From positions 1-64,000 of the forward strand of contig NZ_JAJOMC010000011.1 in NCBI RefSeq assembly GCF_021129155.1: a stretch of DNA of 64,000 bases, in the 5' to 3' direction. Positions within the stretch are counted from its first letter, which is position 1. Each line of letters starts with the position of its first letter. This DNA comes from Arthrobacter sp. AK04. Its GTDB lineage: Bacteria; Actinomycetota; Actinomycetes; Actinomycetales; Micrococcaceae. Both the position numbers and the translations under genes were made by a program. Below the pieces are notes generated by a model. That model had not been told where the DNA came from, did not search any database, and was given only the letters and a program-made list of their open reading frames with translations. This document shows positions 24,065 through 32,698 of the stretch, one piece after another.

Positions 24065-25054
24065 ATGGCTGTCACCGACCGGGTCCGGCCACAGAGCGCC
24101 GCGGGGGGGGTCCCGCCCGGGGACACGAAGGGTATCCGGCGCCTGGCATTCTCGCAGCAGGTCTCCAAGTGGGACGTCAAGCTCTCCCCCTACCTTTATA
24201 TCTCGCCGTTCTTCATCCTCTTTGCCGTCACCGGGCTCTTCCCGCTGGTGTACACCGCCTGGGTTTCCCTGCATAACTGGAACCTCATCGGCGGGCAGGG
24301 GAAGTTCACGGGCCTGGAAAACTACGCCTTCGTTGTGGCCCAGCCCTACTTTTGGAACGCGGTGGGCAACACCTTCAGCATCTTCATCCTGTCCTCCGTG
24401 CCCCAGGTTGTCATCGCCTTGGTCATAGCGGCGGTGCTGGACGCGAACCTGCGGGCCCGGACGTTCTGGCGGATGGGGGTCCTGGTGCCGTTCGTGGTGG
24501 CGCCGGTGGCGGTGGGACTGATCTTCAACAACCTCTTCGCGGACCAGTTTGGGCTGATTAACGGGATGTTGACGGCGGTAGGGCTGGACCCGGTCCGGTG
24601 GCATTCTGATTCCGTTGCGAGCCATCTGGCCATCGCCACCATGGTGAACTTCCGCTGGACCGGCTACAACGCGCTGATCTTCCTCGCGGCCATGCAGGCG
24701 ATCCCGCGGGACGTGTTCGAAGCGGCAACCATCGACGGCGCCGGCAGGCTGCGGCAGTTCTTCGCCGTAACAGTCCCCATGCTGCGGCCAACGGTGATTT
24801 TCGTGGTGATCACCTCCACCATCGGCGGCCTGCAGATCTTCGACGAGCCGCGGGTCTTTGACCAGTCGGGCCTGGGCGGCGCGGACAGGCAGTGGCAGAC
24901 GCTGACCATGTATATCTGGGAACTCGGCTGGGGCCAGCGCAACTTCGGCAGGGCCTCTGCCGTGGCCTGGCTGCTCTTCCTGATCATTGTGCTGATCGCC
25001 CTGCTCAACTTCCTCATCACCAAGCGCATTGCAAGCCAGGGAGGCCGCAAGTGA
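24065..25054 (+). CDS. cebF: CebF-type ABC permease
   Basis: The 329-residue protein has a cytosolic N-terminus of about 45 residues, then six membrane helices with LYISPFFILFAVTGLFPLVYT as the first. The EAA loop is FEAATIDGAGRLRQFFAVTVP. The start ATG is 2 bases after the binding-protein stop. It forms the channel with the following permease. As in Streptomyces, no ATPase gene is in the operon; the multipurpose MsiK type must be supplied from elsewhere. Confidence 0.88.
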   Translation: MAVTDRVRPQSAAGGVPPGDTKGIRRLAFSQQVSKWDVKLSPYLYISPFFILFAVTGLFPLVYTAWVSLHNWNLIGGQGKFTGLENYAFVVAQPYFWNAVGNTFSIFILSSVPQVVIALVIAAVLDANLRARTFWRMGVLVPFVVAPVAVGLIFNNLFADQFGLINGMLTAVGLDPVRWHSDSVASHLAIATMVNFRWTGYNALIFLAAMQAIPRDVFEAATIDGAGRLRQFFAVTVPMLRPTVIFVVITSTIGGLQIFDEPRVFDQSGLGGADRQWQTLTMYIWELGWGQRNFGRASAVAWLLFLIIVLIALLNFLITKRIASQGGRK

Positions 25055-25968
25055 GCTCCATCCCCATGATCGAACAGACCGCCGGGAAGGGGGCCGCCCG
25101 GGCAGCAGCCCGCCGCGGACCAGGCACCAGGCGCTCGGGGGGCGGCCACGGCGGTGCCCGCCGGCCCGGCTTCCTCACCTACGGCTTCCTGGGTGCCGTC
25201 CTGCTGGCGTCCCTCTTTCCGCTCTATTGGTCCTTCCTGGTGGGCAGCCACGACAACACGGTCCTGAGCCGCGGCATCCCGCTGCTGCCCGGCGGAAACT
25301 TCCTGGCCAACGCCGCGAAAGTCTTTGACAGCATCCCGTTCTGGAAGGCAATGGGCAACAGCCTCATCGTCTCGTGCGTGACCGCGGCGTCCGTCGTCGT
25401 GTTCTCCACCCTTTCCGGATTCGCCTTTGCCAAGCTGCGCTTCCGGGGCAGCAAGGGGCTGCTGGTGTTCGTCATAGCAACCATGGCGGTTCCCACCCAG
25501 CTTGGCGTGGTCCCGCTGTTCATCGTGATGTCCAAGCTGGGGTGGACCGGCTCGCTGTGGGCCGTCATCATCCCGGGCGTTGTCACTGCCTTCGGCGTTT
25601 TTTGGATGACCCAATACCTCCGTGACGCCCTCCCTGATGAGCTCATCGAGGCCGTGCGGATGGACGGTGCCTCCATGATCCAGGCCTTCTGGTACATCGG
25701 GTTCCCTGCCGCCCGCCCTGCGGCCGCCATGCTCGCCCTGTTCACCTTCGTGGCCACCTGGACCAACTTCTTCTGGCCGTTCATTGTCCTTGACCCGTCC
25801 AACCCCACCCTCCCGGTGGCGCTGCAGCTGCTGCAGGCCGCCCACTTCGTGGACTACTCCGTGGTCCTGGCCGGAGCCGTCCTGGCCACCGTCCCGCTCC
25901 TGCTCCTGTTTATCGCGGCAGGCCGTCAACTCGTATCTGGAATTATGCAAGGAGCAGTTAAAGGATGA
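25051..25968 (+). CDS. cebG: CebG-type ABC permease
   Basis: The protein has about 305 residues when started at the GTG overlapping the previous stop (GTGA); an internal ATG (MIEQTAG, residue 6) is an alternative. An Arg/Gly/Ala-rich cytosolic head of about 40 residues precedes six membrane helices. The EAA loop is IEAVRMDGASMIQAFWYIGFP. The stop overlaps the ATG of the GH1 gene by 4 bases, linking uptake and hydrolysis. Confidence 0.88.
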   Translation: MSSIPMIEQTAGKGAARAAARRGPGTRRSGGGHGGARRPGFLTYGFLGAVLLASLFPLYWSFLVGSHDNTVLSRGIPLLPGGNFLANAAKVFDSIPFWKAMGNSLIVSCVTAASVVVFSTLSGFAFAKLRFRGSKGLLVFVIATMAVPTQLGVVPLFIVMSKLGWTGSLWAVIIPGVVTAFGVFWMTQYLRDALPDELIEAVRMDGASMIQAFWYIGFPAARPAAAMLALFTFVATWTNFFWPFIVLDPSNPTLPVALQLLQAAHFVDYSVVLAGAVLATVPLLLLFIAAGRQLVSGIMQGAVKG

Positions 25969-27449
25969 GTTCCACCCAATTTCCGTTTCCGGAGGGCTTT
26001 CTCTGGGGCGCGGCAACAGCTGCGTACCAGATCGAAGGCGCAGCACACACCGGGGGGCGGCAGGACTCCATCTGGGACGTGTTCGCCCGGGTGCCCGGTG
26101 CCGTGGCGGACGGCCACAACGGTGACGTGGCCTGTGACCACTACCGGCGCTACAAGGAGGACGTGGCGCTGATGGGCCAGCTGCACATGAAGGCCTACCG
26201 GTTCTCCACGTCCTGGGCCCGCTGCATGCCGGACGGCGTGACGCCCAATCCTGAGGGGATCGCCTTCTACTCCCGCCTGGTGAATGAACTGTTGGCTGCC
26301 GGAATCACGCCGTGGCTGACCCTCTACCACTGGGACCTGCCCCAGGCGCTTGAGGACAAGGGCGGCTGGGCCAACCGGGACACCGCCTACCGGTTCGCCG
26401 AATACGCGGCACTCATGCACGGCGTCCTGGGTGACCGGGTCCGGATCTGGACAACCCTCAACGAACCGTGGTGCTCGGCCTTCCTGGGCTATGCGGCGGG
26501 TGTCCATGCGCCGGGAAGGCAAGACCCGCGGGCAGGACTGGCTGCCGCCCACCACCTGCTGCTCGGCCACGGCCTGGCCGCCCGGGAGCTCCGCCGCGAG
26601 GACCCGGATGCCACCCTGGGCATCACCCTGAACCTGACGGTCCCGGATCCGCGGGATCCCGGCAGCAAAAGCGACCGGGACGCGGCCAGGCGGATCGACG
26701 GCCAGTTCAACAGAATCTTCCTTGATCCGCTGTTCAGGGGCGAATACCCGGCCGACCTTCTGGCAGACGTGGCGCACCTTGGCCTGGCCGGCCTGGTGCA
26801 GGACGGGGACCTGGACACCATCTCCACGCCGCTGGACCTGCTCGGCGTCAACTATTACCACGGGGAATCCCTCACGAAGGACCCGGTGGATCCCGGGGAG
26901 CGGGCGGGGCAGGAGACCACGTCGGCTCCGGGCCAGGCGGACCGCCCGGTGTCCTCCCCGTTCGTGGCAGCCGACGGCGTCCGCTCGGTACCCCGCGGCC
27001 TGCCGGTGACGGGAATGGGCTGGGAGGTCCAGCCGGAGGGGCTGCGGCGCCTGCTCAACCGGCTGCAGGCGGAGTACACCGGCCCGGCCGGGATCCCCGT
27101 CTACATCACCGAAAACGGTGCAGCCTACGATGATGTCCCTGACGACGCTGGCTTCGTGGACGACCAGGACCGGCTGGGGTTCTTCGCGGCCCACCTCCGG
27201 GCAGTGCACGATGCCATTGAGGACGGCGTGGATGTCCGCGGATACCTGGCCTGGTCCCTGCTGGACAACTTCGAGTGGTCCTTCGGCTACCACCAGCGCT
27301 TCGGCCTGGTCCGGGTGGATTATTCAACCCAGGAGCGCACCCCGAAAGCCAGTGCGTTGTGGTACTCGGCAGTGGCGGCCTCGAACGCACTTCCGGCCGG
27401 CAGCAGCCCCGTGTCGCCTGCGGAGCCGGGTGTCGTATTGTCTGTGTAA
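25965..27449 (+). CDS. bglC: GH1 beta-glucosidase
   Basis: The 494-residue protein is a family 1 glycosidase: FPEGFLWGAATAAYQIEGA at the N-terminus, acid/base Glu167 in TTLNEPW, nucleophile Glu383 in YITENGAAY, and C-terminal SLLDNFEWSFGY with the glucose-binding Glu/Trp. It has no signal peptide, so it cleaves imported beta-gluco-disaccharides in the cytosol. The insert with PGERAGQETTSAPGQ around 310-330 lengthens it slightly over the usual 450-470. It overlaps cebG by 4 bases, and its stop TAA shares an A with the regulator ATG (TAATG). Confidence 0.93.
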   Translation: MSSTQFPFPEGFLWGAATAAYQIEGAAHTGGRQDSIWDVFARVPGAVADGHNGDVACDHYRRYKEDVALMGQLHMKAYRFSTSWARCMPDGVTPNPEGIAFYSRLVNELLAAGITPWLTLYHWDLPQALEDKGGWANRDTAYRFAEYAALMHGVLGDRVRIWTTLNEPWCSAFLGYAAGVHAPGRQDPRAGLAAAHHLLLGHGLAARELRREDPDATLGITLNLTVPDPRDPGSKSDRDAARRIDGQFNRIFLDPLFRGEYPADLLADVAHLGLAGLVQDGDLDTISTPLDLLGVNYYHGESLTKDPVDPGERAGQETTSAPGQADRPVSSPFVAADGVRSVPRGLPVTGMGWEVQPEGLRRLLNRLQAEYTGPAGIPVYITENGAAYDDVPDDAGFVDDQDRLGFFAAHLRAVHDAIEDGVDVRGYLAWSLLDNFEWSFGYHQRFGLVRVDYSTQERTPKASALWYSAVAASNALPAGSSPVSPAEPGVVLSV

Positions 27450-28510
27450 TGAACCAAAAGTCCCGCCGGCCCGGCCTCCTGCAAGCCGGGCGGCCCAGCC
27501 CGACGCTTGAAGATCTTGCCACGGCTGCCGGAGTGTCCCGCTCCACCGCGTCCAGGGCGATCAACGGGGGGCTGAAGGTCAGCCCGGAAGCCCAGGCCGC
27601 CGTCGACGCCGCCATCGTTGCCCTCGGCTACACGCCAAACCGTGCGGCCCGGTCCCTGGTGACCAGGCGCACCGGATCCATTGCGCTGGTCATTCCGGAG
27701 CCGGACGCACGGGTGATGATGGACCCCTTCTTCGCCGCCGTCATCACCGGCGTCAACGAGGCCCTCCGGGGCACCGACATGCAGCTGGTGCTGCTCATGT
27801 CCCGGGCGGGGGATGACTCCGCCCGGACCCAGCGGTACCTGCGGGGCGGGCATGTGGACGGCGCGATCGTGGTCTCGTTCCACAAGGCAGACGATTGGGC
27901 CGAGACCCTCGGCACAACGGGCCTGCCCACCATCTTTATTGGCAGGCCCTGGGCGATGGGGTTCGGGGTCCCCTATGTGGACCTGGACAACTTCGAGGGC
28001 GGCCGGCTTGCCGCCCGCCACCTGGCGGCCGCCGGACGGACCCGGTTGGGAACCGTGGCAGGACCCGCCGACATGACGGCGGCAGTTGACCGCCTGGAAG
28101 GCTGGATGCAGGGTGTCCGGGAGGCCGGGCTGCAGCCCGGACCCGTCATCCACGGTGACTTTACGACGGCGGGCGGCACCGAAGCGGCACGGGACCTTTT
28201 CTCCGGGTCGCCGGAGCTGGACGGTGTTTTCGCCGCCTCTGACCTGATGGCGCTGGGCGTTATCGACGTGGTGCGGGGCGGGGGGCGGAAGGTTCCGGAG
28301 GATGTTGCCGTTGCGGGCTTCGACAACCATTCCCTCCTGGCCGCCAACGGCATGGGGCTCACCACGGTGACCCAGCCCATGGTGGACATGGCCGTTACTG
28401 CCGGGAAGCTCCTGATCCGGGTGATCGAAAACCCGGACGAGCAGCTGGAACCGGTCATCTACCCGGCCGAGCTGGTTGTCCGCGGCAGCACCGTGGGGCA
28501 CAACGAATAG
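27449..28510 (+). CDS. cebR: CebR-like LacI family repressor
   Basis: The 353-residue protein starts at the ATG embedded in the GH1 stop (TAATG). The N-terminal helix-turn-helix is TLEDLATAAGVSRSTASRAING, with hinge helix YTPNRAARSLVTRRTG, followed by a periplasmic-binding-protein-like sensor (SIALVIPEPDARVMMDPFF). It should bind the three TGGGAGCGCTCCCA-like sites at 22546-22672 and respond to a beta-gluco-disaccharide. Because it is the last gene of the operon it represses, the circuit is self-limiting. Confidence 0.88.
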   Translation: MNQKSRRPGLLQAGRPSPTLEDLATAAGVSRSTASRAINGGLKVSPEAQAAVDAAIVALGYTPNRAARSLVTRRTGSIALVIPEPDARVMMDPFFAAVITGVNEALRGTDMQLVLLMSRAGDDSARTQRYLRGGHVDGAIVVSFHKADDWAETLGTTGLPTIFIGRPWAMGFGVPYVDLDNFEGGRLAARHLAAAGRTRLGTVAGPADMTAAVDRLEGWMQGVREAGLQPGPVIHGDFTTAGGTEAARDLFSGSPELDGVFAASDLMALGVIDVVRGGGRKVPEDVAVAGFDNHSLLAANGMGLTTVTQPMVDMAVTAGKLLIRVIENPDEQLEPVIYPAELVVRGSTVGHNE

Positions 28511-28547
28511 ATCCCGTCTCGCAGAGCGGAGTGATCAGGCTGGGCCG

Positions 28548-29582
28548 TCAGCTGGGCCGCGCGCCGCCCGGGCCGGCGCCCACGGTGGATTCCCGCGGCA
28601 CCACCCGGAACGCCGTCTCCACTTCCCGGGGCGGCATACCATCAGGGTCCTTGATCCGTTCCATCAGCATCCGGATGGCGGTCTCGGCGATCTCAGTCCG
28701 GCCGGGGTCCACCGTGCTCAGGGTGGGGAGGCTGTACCGGGTTTCATCGAGGTCATCGAAGCCGATCACCGCGACATCGTCCGGGACCCGGTATCCGGCT
28801 TCCTGCAGGACGCGTACGGCGCCCTGGGCCAGGGTGTCGTTCAGGCCAAAGACGGCGTCGAAGGATGCGCCGCGGTCCAGCAGGTCGTGCATGGCTGCCG
28901 CGCCGTTGGACCGGTGCCAGTCCACCACGTAGGCGACGATCCCGTCGTCGTACGGAATGCCGCGCCCTTCCAGCGCCTCTTTGTATCCGCGCAGGCGGAG
29001 GCCGGCCGAGCCGATGACCTCGCCCTCGTGGGCGCCGACGACGGCGATGCGCTTCTTCCCCAGATCAAGCAGGTGTTCGGTGGCGGCCCGTGCTGCCGTC
29101 ACGTTCTGCATGGTGACGTGGTCCGAGGAGCTGCCGAAGATGCGCTCGCCAAGGAGGACTACCGGAACATCTGCCTTGATCAGGCCGGCGTCCTCCTGGC
29201 CGAGCGCCAGCGGGCTGAAGATCAGGCCGTCGGACATCTTCAGCCGCGGACTGGCCATCACCTCAAGCTCGCGCTTCCGGTCAGCGCCGGTCTGCTCGAC
29301 CAGCACCACCAGCCCGTGCTTGGCGGCAGCCTCGATGACCGCATCCGCAAGTTCGGCGAAGTACGGCAGGCTCAGTTGCGGCAGGGCCAGGGTGATGGCG
29401 CCGGTGTGCCCGGAGCGGAGGCTGCGGGCGGTGAGGTTGGGGCGGTAGCCCAGCTCCGCGATGGCCTTCTCCACCTTGGCCCGGGTGGTGTCGCGGACGT
29501 GCGGGTGGTTGTTGATCACGTTGGAGACGGTCTTGAAGGACACGCCCGCCACGCGCGCCACGTCATGAAGAGTTGCCGCCAT
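28548..29582 (-). CDS. LacI family repressor, proposed regulator of the arabinan genes
   Basis: The 344-residue protein has HTH TLHDVARVAGVSFKTVSNVINN, hinge helix YRPNLTARSLRSG and a ligand-binding domain (ITLALPQLSLPYFAELADAV). It is transcribed alone, convergent to the cebR-like gene with a 37-base gap. Its upstream region contains TTACAACGTTGAAT (29630-29643), matching the operators before the three arabinan units at 12.3, 12.4 and 17.8 kb. It therefore probably represses itself and the arabinan genes 8-17 kb away, with an arabino-oligosaccharide or arabinose as inducer. The link is inferred from shared operators. Confidence 0.85.
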   Translation of the reverse strand: MAATLHDVARVAGVSFKTVSNVINNHPHVRDTTRAKVEKAIAELGYRPNLTARSLRSGHTGAITLALPQLSLPYFAELADAVIEAAAKHGLVVLVEQTGADRKRELEVMASPRLKMSDGLIFSPLALGQEDAGLIKADVPVVLLGERIFGSSSDHVTMQNVTAARAATEHLLDLGKKRIAVVGAHEGEVIGSAGLRLRGYKEALEGRGIPYDDGIVAYVVDWHRSNGAAAMHDLLDRGASFDAVFGLNDTLAQGAVRVLQEAGYRVPDDVAVIGFDDLDETRYSLPTLSTVDPGRTEIAETAIRMLMERIKDPDGMPPREVETAFRVVPRESTVGAGPGGARPS

Positions 29583-29629
29583 CCCAGTCCCTTAGGTTAA
29601 CCGCGGCCCGCAGGCCAGTACCGCCCACT

Positions 29630-29658
29630 TTACAACGTTGAATCGACTCAACCGGTTG
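29630..29658 (-). promoter_or_regulatory. Operator(s) upstream of the second LacI gene
   Basis: TTACAACGTTGAAT (29630-29643) shares 11 of its first 11 bases with the arabinan operator TTACAACGTTGCAA. Just beyond it is a separate perfect palindrome CAACCGGTTG (29649-29658). They are 48-76 bases upstream of the LacI start, well placed for autorepression. Confidence 0.65.
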
Positions 29659-29702
29659 CAGGGGACGGCGGTGCCCCGCCATCTGCGAGGCACCGCCTCG
29701 GT

Positions 29703-30914
29703 TCAACGCCGCTTGCGCCCCGCCCGGCCCTGCCGGCCTTGCTGCTCAGATCCGCGCTGTTCGGCGAGGCCGCGTTCGGCGGAACGCTGGGACTTGCCGG
29801 CCATGACCACCTTCTGGTGCCATTCCCGCTGGTAGGCACGCTGCGCGGCGGCGTCGCTCCGGCGGGCCAGGGCGGCCAGCTCCCGCTGCATCTTCAGGTA
29901 GTTGTGCCAGCGGCGTTCCTCCAGCACACCGCCGGCGATGGCCTCCTGCACGGCGCAGCCGGGCTCGCCCTGGTGCGCGCAGTCCGAGAACCTGCACTGG
30001 GCGGCCAGGGCCTCGATGTCATCGAACATCCCGCCCATGCCGTCCCCGGCGTCGAACAATCCGAAACCCCGCACGCCGGGGGTGTCCATGAGGACAGTCC
30101 CGTTGGGCAGGGGCACCAGTTCCCGGGACGTGGTGGTGTGCTTTCCCCTGAAGTCGCCGGACCGCACCTCCCCGGTGTGCTGGACATCGCGGCCCGCCAG
30201 GGCGTTGATGAGCCTGGACTTTCCGGCCCCGGACGGCCCCAGGAGGACGATCGTGCCGCCGGCTGGAATGTGCGCCAGCAGTTCGGGGACGCCGTCGCCG
30301 GTTTCCGCCGAGGTGGTGACCACCTCCACACCCGCCGCCTGCAGGATGACTTTCCCGACGACGTCGTCCGCCACCCCCGCGAGGTCCGCCTTGGTGACGA
30401 TCACCAGCGGAGTGGCGCCGGAATCCCACGCGGCCACCAGCGTGCGCTCCAGCCGGTTGTGCGTCAATGGCCGGTCCACGGGCACCACCACGCCCACCAT
30501 GTCCATGTTGGCGGCCAGGACCTGCGCGGCGGAGGAGTCCTCGAAGGCACGTTTCCGGCTCAGCTCGGAGAGCCGTGGAAGGACGCCGAGGACCTGGCGC
30601 TCCCCGGCCCTGTTGGGCCCCATCCACACCCAGTCACCGGTGACGGCCGCTTCACCGGTCAGCGGGTACGGAAGGTGGAGCAGGTCTGGTCCCGCCGCCA
30701 CCAGCAGCCGGGAGCGGTCCGCGCGGACCACGCGGCCGCGTTCCGTTGCCTCCGGCAGGGGGTGGCTGCTGAAATGCCGGGCAACCGCCGCGGTGTAGCC
30801 GTAGGCAACCGGCCCGTTGTTTCCTGGGCCGTTGCTGCTTGCAGCGATGGTGGCTGCAGTGGTGCTGCTTGACGTGGTGATGCTGTCCAGGCCATGGCCT
30901 GATGATGATTTCAC
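29703..30914 (-). CDS. rsgA: Ribosome small subunit-dependent GTPase RsgA
   Basis: The 403-residue protein is a circularly permuted GTPase that helps 30S maturation. An OB-fold occupies about residues 60-120 (RGRVVRADRSRLLVA). The G motifs come in permuted order: G4 VTKADL, then G1 GPSGAGKSRLINAL, G2 region RGKHTTTSRE and G3 DTPGVRGFG. A zinc knuckle, CRFSDCAHQGEPGC, precedes a basic C-terminal tail (QGRQGRAGRKRR). The GTG start is preceded by GAGGT at good spacing. The Ser/Thr/Asn/Gly-rich N-terminal 40 residues are longer than usual. A short upstream ORF lies 72 bases before it. Confidence 0.9.
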   Translation of the reverse strand: MKSSSGHGLDSITTSSSTTAATIAASSNGPGNNGPVAYGYTAAVARHFSSHPLPEATERGRVVRADRSRLLVAAGPDLLHLPYPLTGEAAVTGDWVWMGPNRAGERQVLGVLPRLSELSRKRAFEDSSAAQVLAANMDMVGVVVPVDRPLTHNRLERTLVAAWDSGATPLVIVTKADLAGVADDVVGKVILQAAGVEVVTTSAETGDGVPELLAHIPAGGTIVLLGPSGAGKSRLINALAGRDVQHTGEVRSGDFRGKHTTTSRELVPLPNGTVLMDTPGVRGFGLFDAGDGMGGMFDDIEALAAQCRFSDCAHQGEPGCAVQEAIAGGVLEERRWHNYLKMQRELAALARRSDAAAQRAYQREWHQKVVMAGKSQRSAERGLAEQRGSEQQGRQGRAGRKRR

Positions 30915-30986
30915 TGTGATACCTCAGGGAAGGCCCCTGCGCTCCGGCCGCCATGGGCCTGGGGTTGTTGGCGCTCCGCGGTGAGG

Positions 30987-31067
30987 TCAGGCGGGGCCGG
31001 TGCAGTACAGGGGAGGGGTGTGGATGATGGGTGCGGAGCGCTCAAGGCGCGCGGCTGCAACAGTCAT
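30987..31067 (-). CDS. Upstream ORF (26 aa) before rsgA
   Basis: An ATG at 31067 follows GGGAGGTGG on the minus strand, one of the strongest ribosome sites in the region. It opens a frame MTVAAARLERSAPIIHTPPL, then YCTGPA and stop. The gap to the rsgA GTG is 72 bases. It resembles a leader peptide, but there is no homologue that I recognise, and no attenuator hairpin could be defined with confidence. Confidence 0.35.
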   Translation of the reverse strand: MTVAAARLERSAPIIHTPPLYCTGPA

Positions 31068-31308
31068 CAAAACCACCTCCCTCTCCAGCCGTGGGGGACC
31101 GGCATCAGGTCCCGTTGGTTCCGCCGGCAGCGTCCGGCGGAACCCACTTTAGACCCGGCCGGCGGAATCCACCAGAGCCCGGAACCGAACCAATAAATAC
31201 CGGAAAGTGCCCCGGACCAGCACGTTGTCCTTTGATGCGGCGCCGGTTCAGGCATAGGTTGGCTGCAGTTGTGTTTTCCAGGGACGCAGGACGAATTGAG
31301 GAGGAACC
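31068..31308. other. Intergenic region between rsgA leader and Nramp-like gene
   Basis: Together with the short ORF this makes a 394-base divergent gap. It holds the strong ribosome site of the short ORF (about 31070-31085), a GC-rich imperfect repeat of CCGGCGGAA (near 31128, 31136 and 31155), and GAGGAGG 5 bases before the Nramp-like ATG. I see no clear operator, terminator or RNA element. Confidence 0.4.
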
Positions 31309-32667
31309 ATGGGCGATGACGCCAGGGACCGGGCGGCCGCAAGGAACGACGCCGTGTTGAACGCGGGCAAGGAGAGCGGGCCCGGTATCAGCCACGCGGA
31401 CAGGATCGATGACGACGGCGGCCGTCCGGCGAAGTGGCGTATCGTCGGTCCCGGCCTGGTGGTGGCTGCCACCGGCGTGGGTGCCGCTGACATGGTGGCC
31501 ACCCTGGTGGCGGGCTCCCGCTACGGCTACGGCCTGTTCTGGGCAGTCATCGTGGGTGTGGTCCTGAAGATCATCCTCGTCGAAGGGGCCGGCCGGTACA
31601 CGCTGGCCACCGGAAAGACCATCTTCGAGGGCTGGCGGTCCCTGGGCAAATGGACCACCTGGTACTTCGGCCCGTACATCATGATCTGGGGATTCGTGTA
31701 CGGGGCCACGGCCATGTCCTCGGCGGCGCTGCCCCTGACCGCGGTGTTCCCGTTCCTGCCGCTGTGGGCGTGGGCAATCCTGATGGGACTCGCCGGTTTC
31801 GCGATGGTCTGGTGGGGAAAATACGCCACCTTCGAGAAGATCACCGCCGTGCTGGTGGGCATGATGTTCGTGACCGTGGTGGGTCTGGCCGTGATTGCCA
31901 CCCCGAACATTCCGGAAATGCTCGCCGGTCTGATCCCGATGATTCCCTCCACGGACGGCGGGATCTTCTACACGCTGGCGCTGGCCGGCGGGGTGGGCGG
32001 CACCATCACGCTCGCCGCCTACGGCTACTGGCTTCGAGAGAAGGGCTGGTACACGCCCAAGTGGATGAAGGTCATGCGGATCGACAACTCCATGGCTTAC
32101 GTAATGACCGGCATCTTCGTCATCGCCATGCTCATTGTGGGCGCGGAGGTTGTCCGCTCCGCAGGGGTGTCCCTCAGCGCCAGCGACGAAGGGCTGCTGG
32201 ATCTCTACGGTGTGCTCAAGGCGGAATACGGAGACATTGTGGGCACCGGGTTCCTGGTGGGTTTCTGGGCCGCGTCCTTCTCCTCCATCATCGGCGTGTG
32301 GAACGGCGTGTCCCTGATGTTCGCCGACTTCTGGGGCAACATGCGGGGCAAGGAGTCCGGCCACCCGGATACCCGAGTGGGGGGAAAATACTTCAGGTTC
32401 TACATCCTTTGGCTTACCTTCCCGCCCATGGTCCTCTTCGCGCTGGGCCAGCCGATCGGCCTGATCCTGCTGTACGGGGCACTGGGTTCGCTGTTCATGC
32501 CGTTCCTGGCACTGACCCTGCTGGGGCTGCTCAACGGCAGGCGGATCCCCAAAGCGTGGGCCAACAAACTCCACTCCAACATTGCGCTGGGGATCTGCGC
32601 CCTGCTGTTCATCGTCCTGGGCATCCGGCAGTTCTGGACTTCCCTCGCGCCGCTCTTCGGCGGCTGA
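31309..32667 (+). CDS. Nramp-related membrane transporter lacking the DPGN motif
   Basis: The 452-residue protein has about 11 hydrophobic segments and general Nramp/APC fold features, after a hydrophilic head of about 40 residues. The first helix reads GPGLVVAATGVGAADMVATL, where true Nramps have the metal-coordinating DPGN. The sixth-helix region (ITLAAYGYWLREKG) also lacks the MPHN motif. Metal(II) import of the MntH kind is therefore doubtful; it belongs with distant Nramp-related proteins whose substrates are not settled. It is monocistronic, with a GAGGAGG ribosome site. Confidence 0.75.
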   Translation: MGDDARDRAAARNDAVLNAGKESGPGISHADRIDDDGGRPAKWRIVGPGLVVAATGVGAADMVATLVAGSRYGYGLFWAVIVGVVLKIILVEGAGRYTLATGKTIFEGWRSLGKWTTWYFGPYIMIWGFVYGATAMSSAALPLTAVFPFLPLWAWAILMGLAGFAMVWWGKYATFEKITAVLVGMMFVTVVGLAVIATPNIPEMLAGLIPMIPSTDGGIFYTLALAGGVGGTITLAAYGYWLREKGWYTPKWMKVMRIDNSMAYVMTGIFVIAMLIVGAEVVRSAGVSLSASDEGLLDLYGVLKAEYGDIVGTGFLVGFWAASFSSIIGVWNGVSLMFADFWGNMRGKESGHPDTRVGGKYFRFYILWLTFPPMVLFALGQPIGLILLYGALGSLFMPFLALTLLGLLNGRRIPKAWANKLHSNIALGICALLFIVLGIRQFWTSLAPLFGG

Positions 32668-32682
32668 CGGCTGTTACCGGGG

Positions 32683-32698
32683 GCCAGGACGCCCTGGC
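32683..32698. terminator. Short stem-loop between convergent genes
   Basis: GCCAGG-ACGC-CCTGGC forms a perfect 6-bp stem with a 4-base loop, 15 bases after the Nramp-like stop and touching the stop of the convergent zinc-ribbon gene. There is no U-tract, as is common in high-GC actinobacteria. Confidence 0.4.

Noticed and set aside
31105..32574. 489-codon frame opposite the Nramp-like gene
   Set aside because: Its His/Asp/Gly/Gln-rich sequence is typical of the complement of membrane helices, with no known domain.
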